From: Biscogniauxia marginata
Taxonomy: Eukaryota; Ascomycota; Sordariomycetes; Xylariales; Xylariaceae
Reading direction: 5' to 3'
NCBI GenBank assembly: GCA_022695795.1
Contig: MU404066.1
Location: forward strand, 541,814 to 605,813
Length of the DNA stretch: 64,000 nt
Below, piece after piece: positions 33,649-45,581 of this stretch (positions are counted from its first letter, which is position 1; each line of letters starts with the position of its first letter). The notes beneath the pieces were generated by a model that was not told where the DNA came from, did no database searches, and worked only from the letters and a program-made list of their open reading frames with translations. The translations under genes were made by a program, and so were the position numbers.

Positions 33649-36049
33649 CTACTTCGTAGCGTCAACCCCCGCAATACGCAGCAGCTCCTCGCCTTTCGGC
33701 GCCGTAGTCAAGTTCTCGTAACCGTCGCGTGTGACGAGAACGCAGTCCTCGATGCGCACACCGCCGACGTCCCAGTAGCGCGCTAGCACGTCTGGGTCGA
33801 TGTAGCGGCGGTGCTCGTCGTTACGCAGGAAGTACGCCTCGATATACGGGCGGCAAAAGTACAGGCCCGGCTCCACGGTGACGACCATGTTCGGCCGGAG
33901 CGTGTCGTGCCTCCTTGGGGGTTGGTGGCGGCGCCGGCTGCTTGGCGGTGAGGGGGAGGAGGTAGTGGTAGTAGATTTAGGGGTGGTGGGGCGAGAATCA
34001 TCTCCGGTGTCGTTGGCCGCTTGCTTGATCATGGCGCGGATGGTCTGGGGGCCGACGGGGCGCCGCTTCCCCCACATGCCCTCGCTCGCGGGCCGGAGGA
34101 GTTCTCTGCTTAAGACGCTATACACAAAAGGGTTAGTAAACGCAGGATAGGCGGCTGAACCGGAGTACCCGTGGCCACAGTGCCGCTAGCTTAGTTGTAG
34201 ATAGCTGGTACGTATCGGGGAAAGAGAGAGCTCGTCTTACTCGTGAACATCGAGCCCGACGTGGTGGCCCAGTCCGTGAGGAAAGAAAGCGGCACCGGTG
34301 CCACTCTTGAAGATTTCGTCAGCAGTACCGTTGCGAAGAATGCCTAGCTGCAATAGGCCCTTGACCGCCACGAGCGTAGCATGAAGCTGGAGATTCCGGA
34401 ACACAACGCCCGGCTTGATTCGCTGGATGCATTCATCTTGCATCTGATGTACTAGGTCATAGATTGCCCTGGCTTCGGGCGAAAACCTGGGACCGATAGG
34501 CAGAGTGCGTGTGATATCACTGGCATAGCATTCCCACTCAGCGCCCGCGTCTAGCACGACGACCTGGCGGCCACTGAGGGACTCATTGTTCGCCTCATAG
34601 TGTAGCGTCGACGCGTTAATCCCAGAGCCTGCGATTACGGGATACGCCTGCGTGTGTGCGTTTTGCGCCGTACACGCGGCCACAAAAGTACTTTCTATCT
34701 GGCACTCGTTGGTCATACTGCCAAGGCGCATGGCAACCAACTTGTGGGCATCAGATGATAAGGCATTCGCCTTCCGGATCATGGCGATCTCGTAGTCAGA
34801 CTTAGTGACCCTTGCCTCGTCCATGATAGTCTGGAGCATGGTGGTGTCGATACGGAGTTGTGGCTTCAACTTGTCGAAACCATCAAACTTGGGCAGCTGC
34901 GATATGCGCAGAGCATAGAGCTTCTTGACGGTCGCAAGCCTTGAGCCGAGGTATGCCGATAGTTCACTCACATATTTCACGTCGTGGACATCGGTTCTCT
35001 CAAGGCAGTCGTCGGGAGTTGGCGTGCTCCCAAACCAGAGGACGGTGGCAGGCGGTGTATACGGAATCCATAGTGTCAACTTATCAGCTGCTATGTCATA
35101 AGTCACACTACAGCCTGGGAAGTTGACGCCGGTTAGGTAGTAGAAGCTAGTTCTCCTTCGTCAGCGCCAGAAATTAGAGGAGGAGGTGGTAGACTAGCGG
35201 GCAGACTTACTACCGACGCTGTCGAAAGGGTGGCCCCTGATCTGAGTCCTCCCAAGTTGCCTCGAGTTGGCCTGGCAGATAGATGATGCCGTTTTGGGAC
35301 CCAAGCTCCTTAGCTACCTTTCTCGCATGTATTTTTGCTAGTAAATGTGTCAGTCTTTATCTTTCACGTGAACTTCACTTGAAGCATGTAAGTCCTGGTG
35401 TTGCACGGGATTATTATAAAAGGTATGTAAGTAAACAGGTGCTCCCCTTAAAATAGAATGCCAAGGTGACCAACAGTATTTATCCAGTTACAAGTAGCCA
35501 ACACCAGACTTTACCTAATTATTGAAAGGAGACGAGGACAGTCGACATATAGATAGAAAGCCAAGGGTCAACGGGGTCAATGTACTGCGTGCTCTAGTTC
35601 AACGCATGTCTGCGGAGTAACCAGGAGCCACAGGCGGACGACTTAACCAGCAGCTACAACAGGGCTCTCCATAGATAATAGGAGGTTACGGCCGTGACAG
35701 TACACCACTTGGTCTCAAAAGAGAGAGAGAAGGGGGGGAAGTGATCGATATAGTGGACTCCTTACCGGGATATCTCCCTGAGGTTCTAGCGCTAACCGGC
35801 TCTAGTTCCGGTTCGGGTTCCCTGAACTCTATAGAACTAGTATTCAGAGCAAGCAGGAGTCAGCTTATGGGATGGCATTATCATGAATACCAATAAGGAG
35901 TAGTCAAGAAGTACGGGGTAGGGTCCATTCAGGCGAGATCGGGTCTAGACGGTCTGGGGTTCAGCAGCGGGAGGAGTCCAGCAAGATACTTACAGTGCGT
36001 CGAACTCATCTACAACCACGAGGTTATGATCAAAGTCGGTAGCCTCCAT
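33649..36049 (-). CDS. PEPP: Xaa-Pro aminopeptidase (aminopeptidase P, M24B)
   Basis: Metallopeptidase that removes N-terminal residues followed by proline. Exons (minus) 36049-35994, 35836-35766, 35337-35211, 35146-34241, 34117-33649; 542 aa, phases consistent. The N-terminal domain runs [76 protein letters not shown]. The pita-bread catalytic domain has the five metal ligands: Asp in [19 protein letters not shown] (two, near 282 and 293), His in [14 protein letters not shown] (near 380), Glu in TVEPGLYF (near 467) and Glu in [12 protein letters not shown] (near 507). A Ser/Thr/Pro/Arg-rich insertion (about residues 420-460) sits between the His and first Glu ligand. Intron 2 is 428 nt, far longer than most introns here; flanking codons join to the conserved YPAKIHARK, so no exon is missing. 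Confidence 0.92.
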
Positions 36050-37265
36050 ATCTATCTCTGACACTTTCTAAGATGCGTCGGCGGTCGTTATCACGAAATC
36101 GAGGAAGTAGTATTCCGTACTTCTTCGGGCTCTGTATTTGTTGCGGTGGATGTACGTGTGTATACGTGTATGCACCTCCCAAGTCATCTCTGAGTTGGTT
36201 GTTTCCACCTTTGGGTATCAGAGTGGCTGAAGTGGCGTGCTCGCGACTTGCTGATTGGCTGATTGGCTGAGTGGAGGAGGCGTGTGGCGTGAGGAAGAGG
36301 CGGAGAGGAGGTACCCCAGACGTACCTCGGGATTGGCTAGGTACGTCCCACCTCCGAGCTTACATACATATAACTTTATAACCTTCAGGTACCTTAGGTA
36401 TACATATTTCAATTGTTGTAAACGCATATGTAGAAACAGTCGATTGAATGAGACGACGGACAACTTGTTCCTTTGACTACATGTAGCTATTTTTACACAT
36501 ATCCATCAGGCCGGTGGGCTCCACCACAACTGTTCCATTGACAAAGTTCCGGCTAATACCTACATTGTAGTGTACCTAGTTCTTATTGAACTCGGTCCAA
36601 CGTTGATCGTGTCAGATCCTCGAGAACCGGCGAGTCGAGAATCGCCAGCCCGAAGGCCTACATATTGAGCATCCTTTCATGGTGAAAGATCGACACTCGG
36701 TCCATATGCCGGCTTATACTCATTATCTCGTATAGAATGCGGCAGTTGCTCCGGCGTTTTTTCTTCTTCTTTCTTTCTTATCTTCAATTTTCACCCCCCC
36801 TTTCCTTCTTCGTATTCAAGAGATATACACAGCAGTTATGTTGTATTACCATAGTATATATGCGTGTGTAGATACATACATACATTCAGACCAATAGGGG
36901 ATTGATCTTGTCGAAGATCTTCCCCTTCTAAGGTAGGTTACCTCATCAATAATCATCCATCCCTCTGCCTCGTATCGGAAAAAAACCATCTCATTTTCAT
37001 TTGACATGAACCGGTCAGGACTTGCATCTTGTGCCCAAATTGGATCCTCAGTCTTTTTGTAAGCCTTTTCTTTTTTTTGTGCACTTACTCCTTTTTCTTC
37101 CTCCCCGCCCCTTCTCTCTTACTGCCACACCGAACTCCAATCCATGTGATTGTCTAATAATAATAAAAAACAAAAGCCAACTGTCGTGCGGAGACATTCG
37201 CATGTCTCCTCAATGCAGGGGGGGTATCCTTTTCTTCAAAGAAAAACTCGTAAAACCTAATCCAT
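36050..37265. other. intergenic region upstream of aminopeptidase P
   Basis: Promoter side of aminopeptidase P and 3' side of the Zn2Cys6 regulator. Short tandem GATTGGCT repeats at about 36251-36272 and a GGTA/TACC cluster at about 36308-36405. No supported gene. Confidence 0.5.
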
Positions 37266-40200
37266 TCAATGCTGCGGAAACATTCCGTGCCATGGCGTAT
37301 TAGCTACTAAGTTATCGAAATCTTCTGATTGCTCCCGCTGCCGTGCTTGCTGTGCCTGATCCTCGTGCCGATGTTGCGCTGCGTGCATCTGTTGCGGCGG
37401 GGACATGGGGTCCGAATACATCTGCGCCGGGAAGTTGAATCCCGGCTGGGTCTGGGTCTGCATCAAGTAAGGCGGTAGCGGTCCGAGGAGCTGGCCCTCG
37501 ATGCCGTCATAAAGATTTGGTACGTAATACTGGGAAGGATCGTGATGTGGAATGCCTCCTGGGCTGGCACCGTGGACTCCAGGTCGGTGGGCCCCGAAAT
37601 CGACTCGGGGCTGGTTAGGATATGCTAAAGGATCGTCCGAAGGAAACATCATGGCATCTAGCCGATGGATCTGCTGCGCCGCGCTGGTTGCTCGATGCTG
37701 CAAGTTCAAGTGGCTTGAATCGTGCAAACCTGAGCCGGCTAGAGAATCCGTTGATGCTGCTGCTAAGTCTAAATGCGAAAACTGAAAGCTTGAAGAGAAT
37801 GCTGCTCCAAACTCGGTGTTTGGTAGGTGAGCGGCATTAAAGGGAACGCCTGGGTGGACCGGTCCAACCGAGGCCCTTGTCGTTGTTGCCGAACTGCTTC
37901 TAGGTCGACTAACAACCTCCGCCTGGCGTCTTGCTACGTCGGTGGGATGTGCCCTCTGTGTCGATTTCTGTGTGCCGGCAGCCCGTGGTCCTGAAGCTGG
38001 GCGCTTCTTCGACGGCACGACCCGTGGCTTTACACTCTGAAGATTGGAAGGTAGTTGATCGAAAAGCATCTTTGATGGTTAGCTGACGACAAGTCCTGAA
38101 TACTAGGTACAAGGTCGCTACTTACACCCAAGGCGTTTGATATTCGGTCAGCGGCCAAACTTTTGTTCGCAATTTCATTGATCATGTCTTTACCGGCGAC
38201 GGCATCTGCAAATATTTCGGTGGACCCTGGTTTATCCTGGTTCTCCAGCACAAAGAAGACCAGGGATATGATAGCAAAGAACTCGGAGAAGAGCGTGAAC
38301 CAGTAAGGGCCGACAAGGGAGACTTGTTTTCGCGTCTCTGTTCCGATGTGTATGATGTTCCGAGCGACGCTGATGCTAGCAGCACCGCAAGCATAGGCAT
38401 GCTCGTTGATATCCTTGCCGGCAGAGATACGTGGCGACACGTAGTGTAGAAAAGGTCGATATAATACCATCTGGACATATGCATATGCAAACCTCAATAG
38501 ATTACGAATCCTGTTCTAGTAATTAGCGAACCCCCATGCTTTTGCTATTTGTGATGGGACCAGCCTAGCCCGCCGCCTTTCGAACGGCGAGTAAGTGTAG
38601 TGAAGTCTTAGGCACCTTACCGAACAACCTCGTCGGGCCCTTCAGAGTTCGGTCGCCAAGTAACCGGCAATTGCTCATTCCATTGTTGGAGTTCCTCCTC
38701 CATCTCTTTGACCTTTGTGTAGCTAATCATGTATGATTCATATGGCGGTCCGTCGTCCTCGACCACGTTTTGCTCAATCCCCTTTAGCGGATAAATGTTC
38801 TTGATGACCTTGGCTAGTATGCCCATTAGCTTCACATGTGCATTGAAAGCTTCGAAGAACGAGGGAGTCCCTGGCGGCGGAAGCGAGATCCCATCCTCCG
38901 TGATGTACTGGTCGTCAACTGCAGTCGGTAAAGGCTGGTCGATGTCATCGTCGTTGAGAAGCAAGGGAAACCCTAGCAAAGCAGACACGTAGGTATCCAT
39001 CTGCCGACATATATAGAAGACCCTTCGTCTCGTCTCAGATTCTATGGGAGTTAGCTGGACATGAGGGAGATGCCGGTGTAACCCCATCCTCAGAGCCGAT
39101 CGCAATGCGATACCGACAAATCCATAACAGGTGCTCAGGTTGGATATGGACTGGATAAACAAGATCATGAACAGCAACGCCTGAAGTGATGTGACGTCTC
39201 GACACTCAGTGATGTCTTGCAATAAGACCCTTGCCGAGCTGTAGTACTTGAGCCTGGAATCGCTGGTATTAGCTAATATGTCTTGAGAAATTCGAGAAGG
39301 GGCTCGCATTACGCTTCTTCAATCGCGATTTTGTATGGCAAGGTTTCCGTAGCCTCGCCATCAGGGACATTATACATGCAGCCAAGTGCCATGACAGAAT
39401 AGGTCAGCGCCAAGTTTCTGTTGTCTTCCCTACCGAATGCCTCTCCCGGCTTCTCGTATAGGTTATCGAGTATTTTGTAGAAGGAAGGCTTGTGAACAAT
39501 TCGTAACAGACAAGTCGCATTGTCCAAGGACTCGGAGCATAGTGCTACGGCTCGATCCTTCGGCGGCAAGTCATGTACATCCGGTACAGCGTTTGGCTCC
39601 CATGGCGAGCTCGAAGAGGACCGGGGAGAGTCGAGATTCAACACGCCGGCGGGCCGAGGAGGACGAGTCAGGAACGGAACCTGATAGTCCCGTCCTAGTA
39701 GAGTACGGAAGTGTTCCCTCATCCGCTTGAAGAATACCGAGCCGGACGACATTCCATGGAAATCATAATCACCTGTCTCGTCCAAATCTAGTTGGCCGAC
39801 GGTCTCGATCATAGACTGTAACTGACCGTCTATAGCTGCCGGGTTTGACTGCTCGCTCCTCAGCGCTGCCGCTCTGAGTCTAGCCTGCTCCCGCATCCGA
39901 AACTCCTGCTGCACCGAAGGATCCAGGTTAGGGTCATTGAGGTCAACATCCGGCATGAACTTGCGCAACAAAGTCTCTGCCCGAGAGAGCTTATTCTCAA
40001 GGGCCTCAATATATTGTGGTGCCGGGTTCCTCCGCCTGTTAGAAGGCTTATCATAAGTGCATTCTACCACGAGGTCAACGACACAACCAACAGGTCGGCG
40101 AAAGGGGGAAGAAGTATTACCATAGCTGTACACTTGACAGTGGGTACAAGGCTGCTTGCCGTCACACTTGATCTTCTTCCTTCTACACTCATCGCAGGCT

Positions 40201-40436
40201 CTCGTCACTCTACGCCGTTTCTGGAGCGGAACAGAAGGGGCTTCATTAGAAGTTTCGGCGGGATTTCCCTGCGCAGCAGATCCTGCCGCACTTTCACCCG
40301 GAGACTCGGTATCCAAGGTTTGCAAGGTGACCTCCTCGTCATCGGACAAGTCCTGCTCAGACGAGCCTACAGTCTCAGGCTTGACAGATGCGGCGCGATC
40401 CGTAGGAGGCTGTGAATGGCGAGAAGCGGGTGACAT
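37266..40436 (-). CDS. Zn2Cys6 transcription factor with fungal-specific regulatory domain
   Basis: Exons (minus) 40436-40121, 40063-39313, 39253-38621, 38510-38126, 38069-37266; 962 aa. A Zn2Cys6 binuclear cluster occupies residues 81-107 (CDECRRKKIKCDGKQPCTHC then YSYEC; spacing C-2-C-6-C-5-C-2-C-6-C), preceded by the basic KRRRVTRA and followed by a linker and a coiled-coil-like ALENKLSRAETLLRKF. Intron 1 (57 nt, in frame, no stop) lies between the fifth and sixth Cys; unspliced message would insert 19 residues and break the spacing. The fungal-specific transcription factor domain spans roughly 290-620 (SYSVMALGCMYNVPDG-like region, GFVGIALRSALRMGLHRH, ESETRRRVFYICRQMDTYVS). The C-terminal 270 residues are Gln/Pro/His-rich, likely activating. 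It resembles regulators of carbohydrate use (COL-26/BglR type), but I hold that only weakly. Confidence 0.88.
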
Positions 40437-43400
40437 ATCCGGCTGAGGAGGAACGGCGACGAGTTCCTCACAGACGTGAAGAACACCCGGCCACCGTCTT
40501 ACTCGGTTTCTTCACTTGTTCAAGAGATAATACATACGGCCCCATCGCATTTTTGAGAATACTCGATTCTCTCTAATAAGTTGGTGAGGCGCGAAGGCGC
40601 GAAGGCAATAAATGATAACGAACGAGTTGAAGTGATGAAGGGATCCAGTCCGATTCGCGTGTCGATAACGAATGTGTTCTTCTGTGTCGAGTTGGACCGA
40701 AAGATAGCGTCAGGTATAAAAAAGGAAATAGAAAGAAGAAGGACGGGCCTTGCTCGTGCGACAGAAACTAGGATGGAGGTTCAAATTTAATAAGAAAAGT
40801 AGGTGAGCACACTAACTAGGGTGGTGGGTGTAGTAGGATAGTAATAGTAAGTAGGCCGGACTAGGGGGAACATGGGAAAGGTATTACGTAGGTAGAGGCC
40901 GGCCCTGCCTCTCGTCAGGTAGATACATAAGGCTCGGTATACGACCCGGGAGGTGCTGGACGGCACTGGGCGAGTATTCTCTTTCCATGAAGGTAGTAGC
41001 GTCGACGATGGAGAGGGAGGGGGGGGGGGGGTTGCGTGTAGTGGCCGGCGGACAGACCCGATCGGTTGGGATAGTAGACCCGACTTTCTTTAGGGCCAGC
41101 AACTCAGTATCATGGATTATAATGCAGAACTATAAGATTACCATCTAGTTCCTTCGGATCGCATCGCATAATTGGTACCTAGCATGCAGGAAGGAGAGGC
41201 TAATCCTGCTTTAGAAGCAGAAGAAGGAGAATGGAATACATGTAGGTAGGCAGTGGACTCCGACTCGGGTGAAGGAGGCGTTTGGACGAAAGACCCTAGG
41301 GTACTTGTACGAGAGAAGGAAAAGAAAGGGAAAAAATAAGAAAAAAAAGAGGAGCGGGGGCCATGGATCTTGGTGCTTGGGAAGTAATACGGGGGTGTTG
41401 GACAGGATTTCGAGATGGATGCTCGCGATAGTGGAGGTAAGGCAGGACCGGTAGGTAGCTCAACCCCGGCATATACTGTACACATTTATTAGTGCCTAGC
41501 CTTCAAGCCACGGCTTTACTGGTACTGTTAAACAACTTTTGTAAGTCTCGGACTCGAGGCTAACACCGGCCGCGTTGGAGTTTACTTGGCTGTTGCAAAG
41601 TTAGAACTCGATAAAGCCAGAGGATATTCTTAATTCTCCTGACACCATAGGCGAACAAGAAGGGAGCGTCCCATCTGCCTTATTTTATCTAGCGGCGGAG
41701 TGTGGGTTTTTGATGAGTTGACTTCAAAATCAAGTATACTTGAGACTCTTGAATGAGGTAGTTGGTATCAAGAGGTGGTCTCTGTCAAGTAGTTGTTTAT
41801 CATTCAACGTTGTTGTCACGGCCCCCTGATGGAAACGGCTACAGTCGCGGTTCGTCTTAACTAGGTATGGGTACCATAGCTACAATATTAGTCCGCTGTA
41901 ATGTAGGGCGCTAGTTGCGCACCCATAGCCGCACGCAGAGATCAACTGAGGAGGTCGATGAGGAAGCGGCTGACACAACTAATTCAAGGCGTATCTATCC
42001 CGGGGCCGTATGCAAACTCGACGCTCGGGGCTGTCTCGGCGTAGACTACATGTAGGACACTGAAGAGTTCTCGAGATGACGAGATAGATATTGAAGTAGT
42101 TTCTAGGCATGTAGCTTTACAGTGTGCAAAATCGGAAGTTTCTTGCACCATGAATTGCCTATCTGCTCGGCACTCGGCTCGGCGGGAGGTTAGGTCCTTG
42201 GGAAGGTTTCTATATTCTTGGTCGACTCCATCGTGACTCTCGGTCAATTCTCCAAAGTGGACAGCAGTTTTGATGGAGCATCGGTACGGATTGGTGTTAC
42301 TGTCGCGTAATGCTCCGTCCGGGGAGAACAGAAAAGCACACGCAAGAGAGAGAACAGATAAAAAAAAATCTAAACCAACCTCGCCGTTTGGGTAACTGGA
42401 TTTTCCCGTGGTGCTAGGCGGCGGTATCTGCTGGGGCGGTCTCTATTCCCCCCCTCCCCACAAGTAGCGCGTCAAAATACATCATACTCGCGTTAACGTG
42501 CAGGGGACACAGGGTGCCACTGCAGAGGTATACGGGGGAGGTGATCTTGGCACACTTCAGACAAAATCGAAGCTATCTTATGTTGGTTGGATGACTCTTA
42601 TTTCCGACGGGAGGATACGGACATGAATCAAGATGCCGAGCCATCTCGAAGGCCCAGGAAGCCAGACATAGGTAACCCACTGAGATGAGCACGTGCGCTG
42701 GCGCGTGATCAAGACAGAGAGGGGAGGAGGAGAGCAGGAAAAGAAAAAAGAAAAAAAGAGGCAGAATTACAAAATAATAGTATTTGCTGTTTGTATCCAC
42801 AGATGATTTGCAGCTCCTTGCTCTCAACGAATCTCGGAGAAAGACACATCATCGGCCGTGTCAGTGCCACTAGGGGGGAGCTCGGAAAAGCGGCACAAGT
42901 GCACAGGCGAAAAAGACTAATCAGGACAAGCCCGTGCCTGTGGTGCCCCACTGGCCGTCTCCTTTAGGTCCGGAAGCCAGCTTGATTGGAGCTCCCCCCG
43001 TTCAAGTTGCACTTGAGGGCCGGGACCTGAGATTCCATCATGATCTTGGCGGCTTACCTCGATTCGATCCATGGTTACTATCAGCGCTTTATTACCTTGT
43101 GCCTGCATGCACGGGGCAATCCCGCCGTGGATTCGCTCGGGGAGAAAGAAAGAAGAGAAGGAAAGAAGGAGAGAGAGAAAGAAGGAATTTGTTCTTGTTG
43201 TGTTCATTTTTATCTTTGTAATCAACATGAAAACTAACTCACTTGCCCAGATGGAGGGGTTACATAAGGTAGCTACCTAAGCTTGACGGTTCTAAACACT
43301 CCAGTATAAATAGGGGGGCCGTAGTGGCAACTAACATGCCAATTTATAAGGTAAATTTTAATAACGTCTTGAGCAGCTTTAGTTACATACCGACATACCT

Positions 43401-44910
43401 ACCTACACACATCAAATACTACATACCTCTTACTATACGATTTCAACAGACAGCTTCATTGATGTGTGTATTAATGTATTGTACTAATCTACAAGTCATA
43501 GGCAGGTAATCAATGCAACAATAATACATGCCTACCTGGGTAGCTCATAAGTAATGTCCACTGCTGATAAATAATTGGGTACTTCAGTCTTCCTTACTAC
43601 ATACGTATGAGGTATGTATGTATGTAAGCAAATGCTCTCTCTCTCTCTCTTCTCAACGTTACCTACATACTAGGTTGAATTACGTGACCACTAGGTGCTA
43701 CACCTGGGCTTGATGTGGGTTGTATTTGCAGCAATCTGTTATACAGATCTATAGGTGCCTCTTGACTCAAACATGCATATGTATAGGTATGGATGTAGCT
43801 GTCTGCCAAGACACGGGCGTGTGTATAGTAGATAAATCGGTAGATGTGTAATGTATGATGCGAACGAACTTGCGACTAGAAAAATTCCAAGATTCCTTGC
43901 AACTCAAAACCCGTCTAGTGATTTTCTCCGTTCCTTCTAACGCATGTCCATTGCTAGGCGCATGTGCATTACATGTTGGGCTCAGTCAGCCTAGCCTAAT
44001 GGTGTGTGCGTGTGCGTGTGCGTGTGTGTCCTCATCCACCTGAGTTAGATAGATGAACCACATTAAAGATGCATACAGTTGAGATGTCAATTGCCTACAA
44101 TCAAAACTCGGTAAGACACATGCCAAGCTTGCCTATCTACCCATTTTATCTAGGGTCACGCCAATGGGTTTGAGTGGTGTTGCAAGAATGCCGCCTGATC
44201 CACATGCGGACAAATGCCAATTGCGACGACGGTGAGCGCGAAACATACAGGATGGACTAAATTGATAATAGTAGGTGAGTATGCCTTTTATGTCAATATA
44301 TCAATGCTACATTAGGTAGCTACCTAAGGTAATTGGTATTTTTATTATATGTATTAACATAGAGTCTGAAAAATAGGTAGGTAAATCTGTGTGTGTGGGA
44401 AGAATATTGAATATGAGGGTGGAGGCAGATATGTACGAAGAGAGGGGAGAGAAGGAGGGGAGACAGAGAAAAGGACATTCAGTTATTCACGCGATCAATT
44501 TTTCATTGGACACTCATATTAACACAGTTCGCCCTGCCCGCTAGTGCCCACCTGCCCACAAAGACGATGAAGGATTTTCCCTAGTGTAACACCAGCCCTG
44601 CTTACAGCTCTTCCAGCAGTGCCAATCCGAGTTCGCCTGTTGGCAGACGGATGCTAGTGCTGGAATGATTTTTTTGGGGGGGGCCTTCGGAAGCTGTTCC
44701 CTACCTGAGCCGGTCTTGCGCCTTGCGCCTTGCTTTTGTGGTTCATTTGCCAGCATGACCTACACGTGTAAGCAGTTTCACCGCACTAGTGTAATAATTC
44801 GGTATAGTGCACGAGGAAGATAGTAGGTACCTTAGTACCTACTACCTCAGGTACGTACGTGTAAGACAGGGTGAGTTTCTATGAAGATACCTACAGGTAG
44901 GAAATAAGTA

Positions 44911-44941
<31 letters not shown>

Positions 44942-45581
44942 TTCAATCAGTATTTTATCCTTGTCGTACATACAACCTTAGGCACTCTATGGTAGGGTAA
45001 TTGTATCTATCAATGATACTTACTGCCTACATGTATACAATATAATACGGACGTACGTACATCAATTAGGTACTAGTACTACCTAACCTCCATATGTAGG
45101 TAGATAGATTAATCGGTATGCCATAGGTATGTGGCGGTAGCTTCCACGACCCCTCAGGACCCTCCCCCCGGAGGCCGAGGGGGTCCAAGCGTCCCCCCAG
45201 ATGGTACATACCCCCCCTAGCCTATATGGGTAAGGTACGTGTAGGAGGTGCATGGGTCCGATAACGATTACATGAAGCTACCCCGCCGCCAACAGCCTGG
45301 CAGCCTAGACGCAACCACTCAAGACCAGCCTTGCCAGCAACCCGCAGAACCACTTTCGACTGATCCTCCAATCCATTACCTATCATGAATCCTTTTTCAG
45401 CCGCGCAGGGAACATTGACTGCAGAAAGCCAAGCCCAATCCTCGTACGATACCGCAACTCTTCAACCCTAGCTTCTGGAACCCATCCAGAGCCATCTTGG
45501 TCATCATCTATCTATCTCTCTACCTGTCTACCCGCCCTCGAGGCTAAACAAGAACCCGTCTGGTACCTCTACCCGGCCGTC
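40437..45581. other. 5.1-kb gene-poor region
   Basis: Longest stretch without a supported gene. It lies between the 5' ends of the Zn2Cys6 regulator and CSN1. Contents: a 13-G run near 41019-41031, A-rich and GA-rich tracts, GGTA/TACC words at about 43255-44350 and 44825-45130, a CT repeat near 43637 and an AG repeat at 44911-44937. Reading frames (for example 41138-41485 and 41984-42247, minus) are short, without family marks. It may be a long regulatory region or carry non-coding transcripts; the sequence does not decide. Confidence 0.55.
44911..44937. repeat. (AG)n microsatellite
   Basis: About 13 AG units in the gene-poor region upstream of CSN1. Confidence 0.9.

Noticed and set aside
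41984..42247. 87-codon minus-strand frame in the gene-poor region
   Set aside because: No recognised domain, no good context or partner exons; length is expected by chance in 5 kb.
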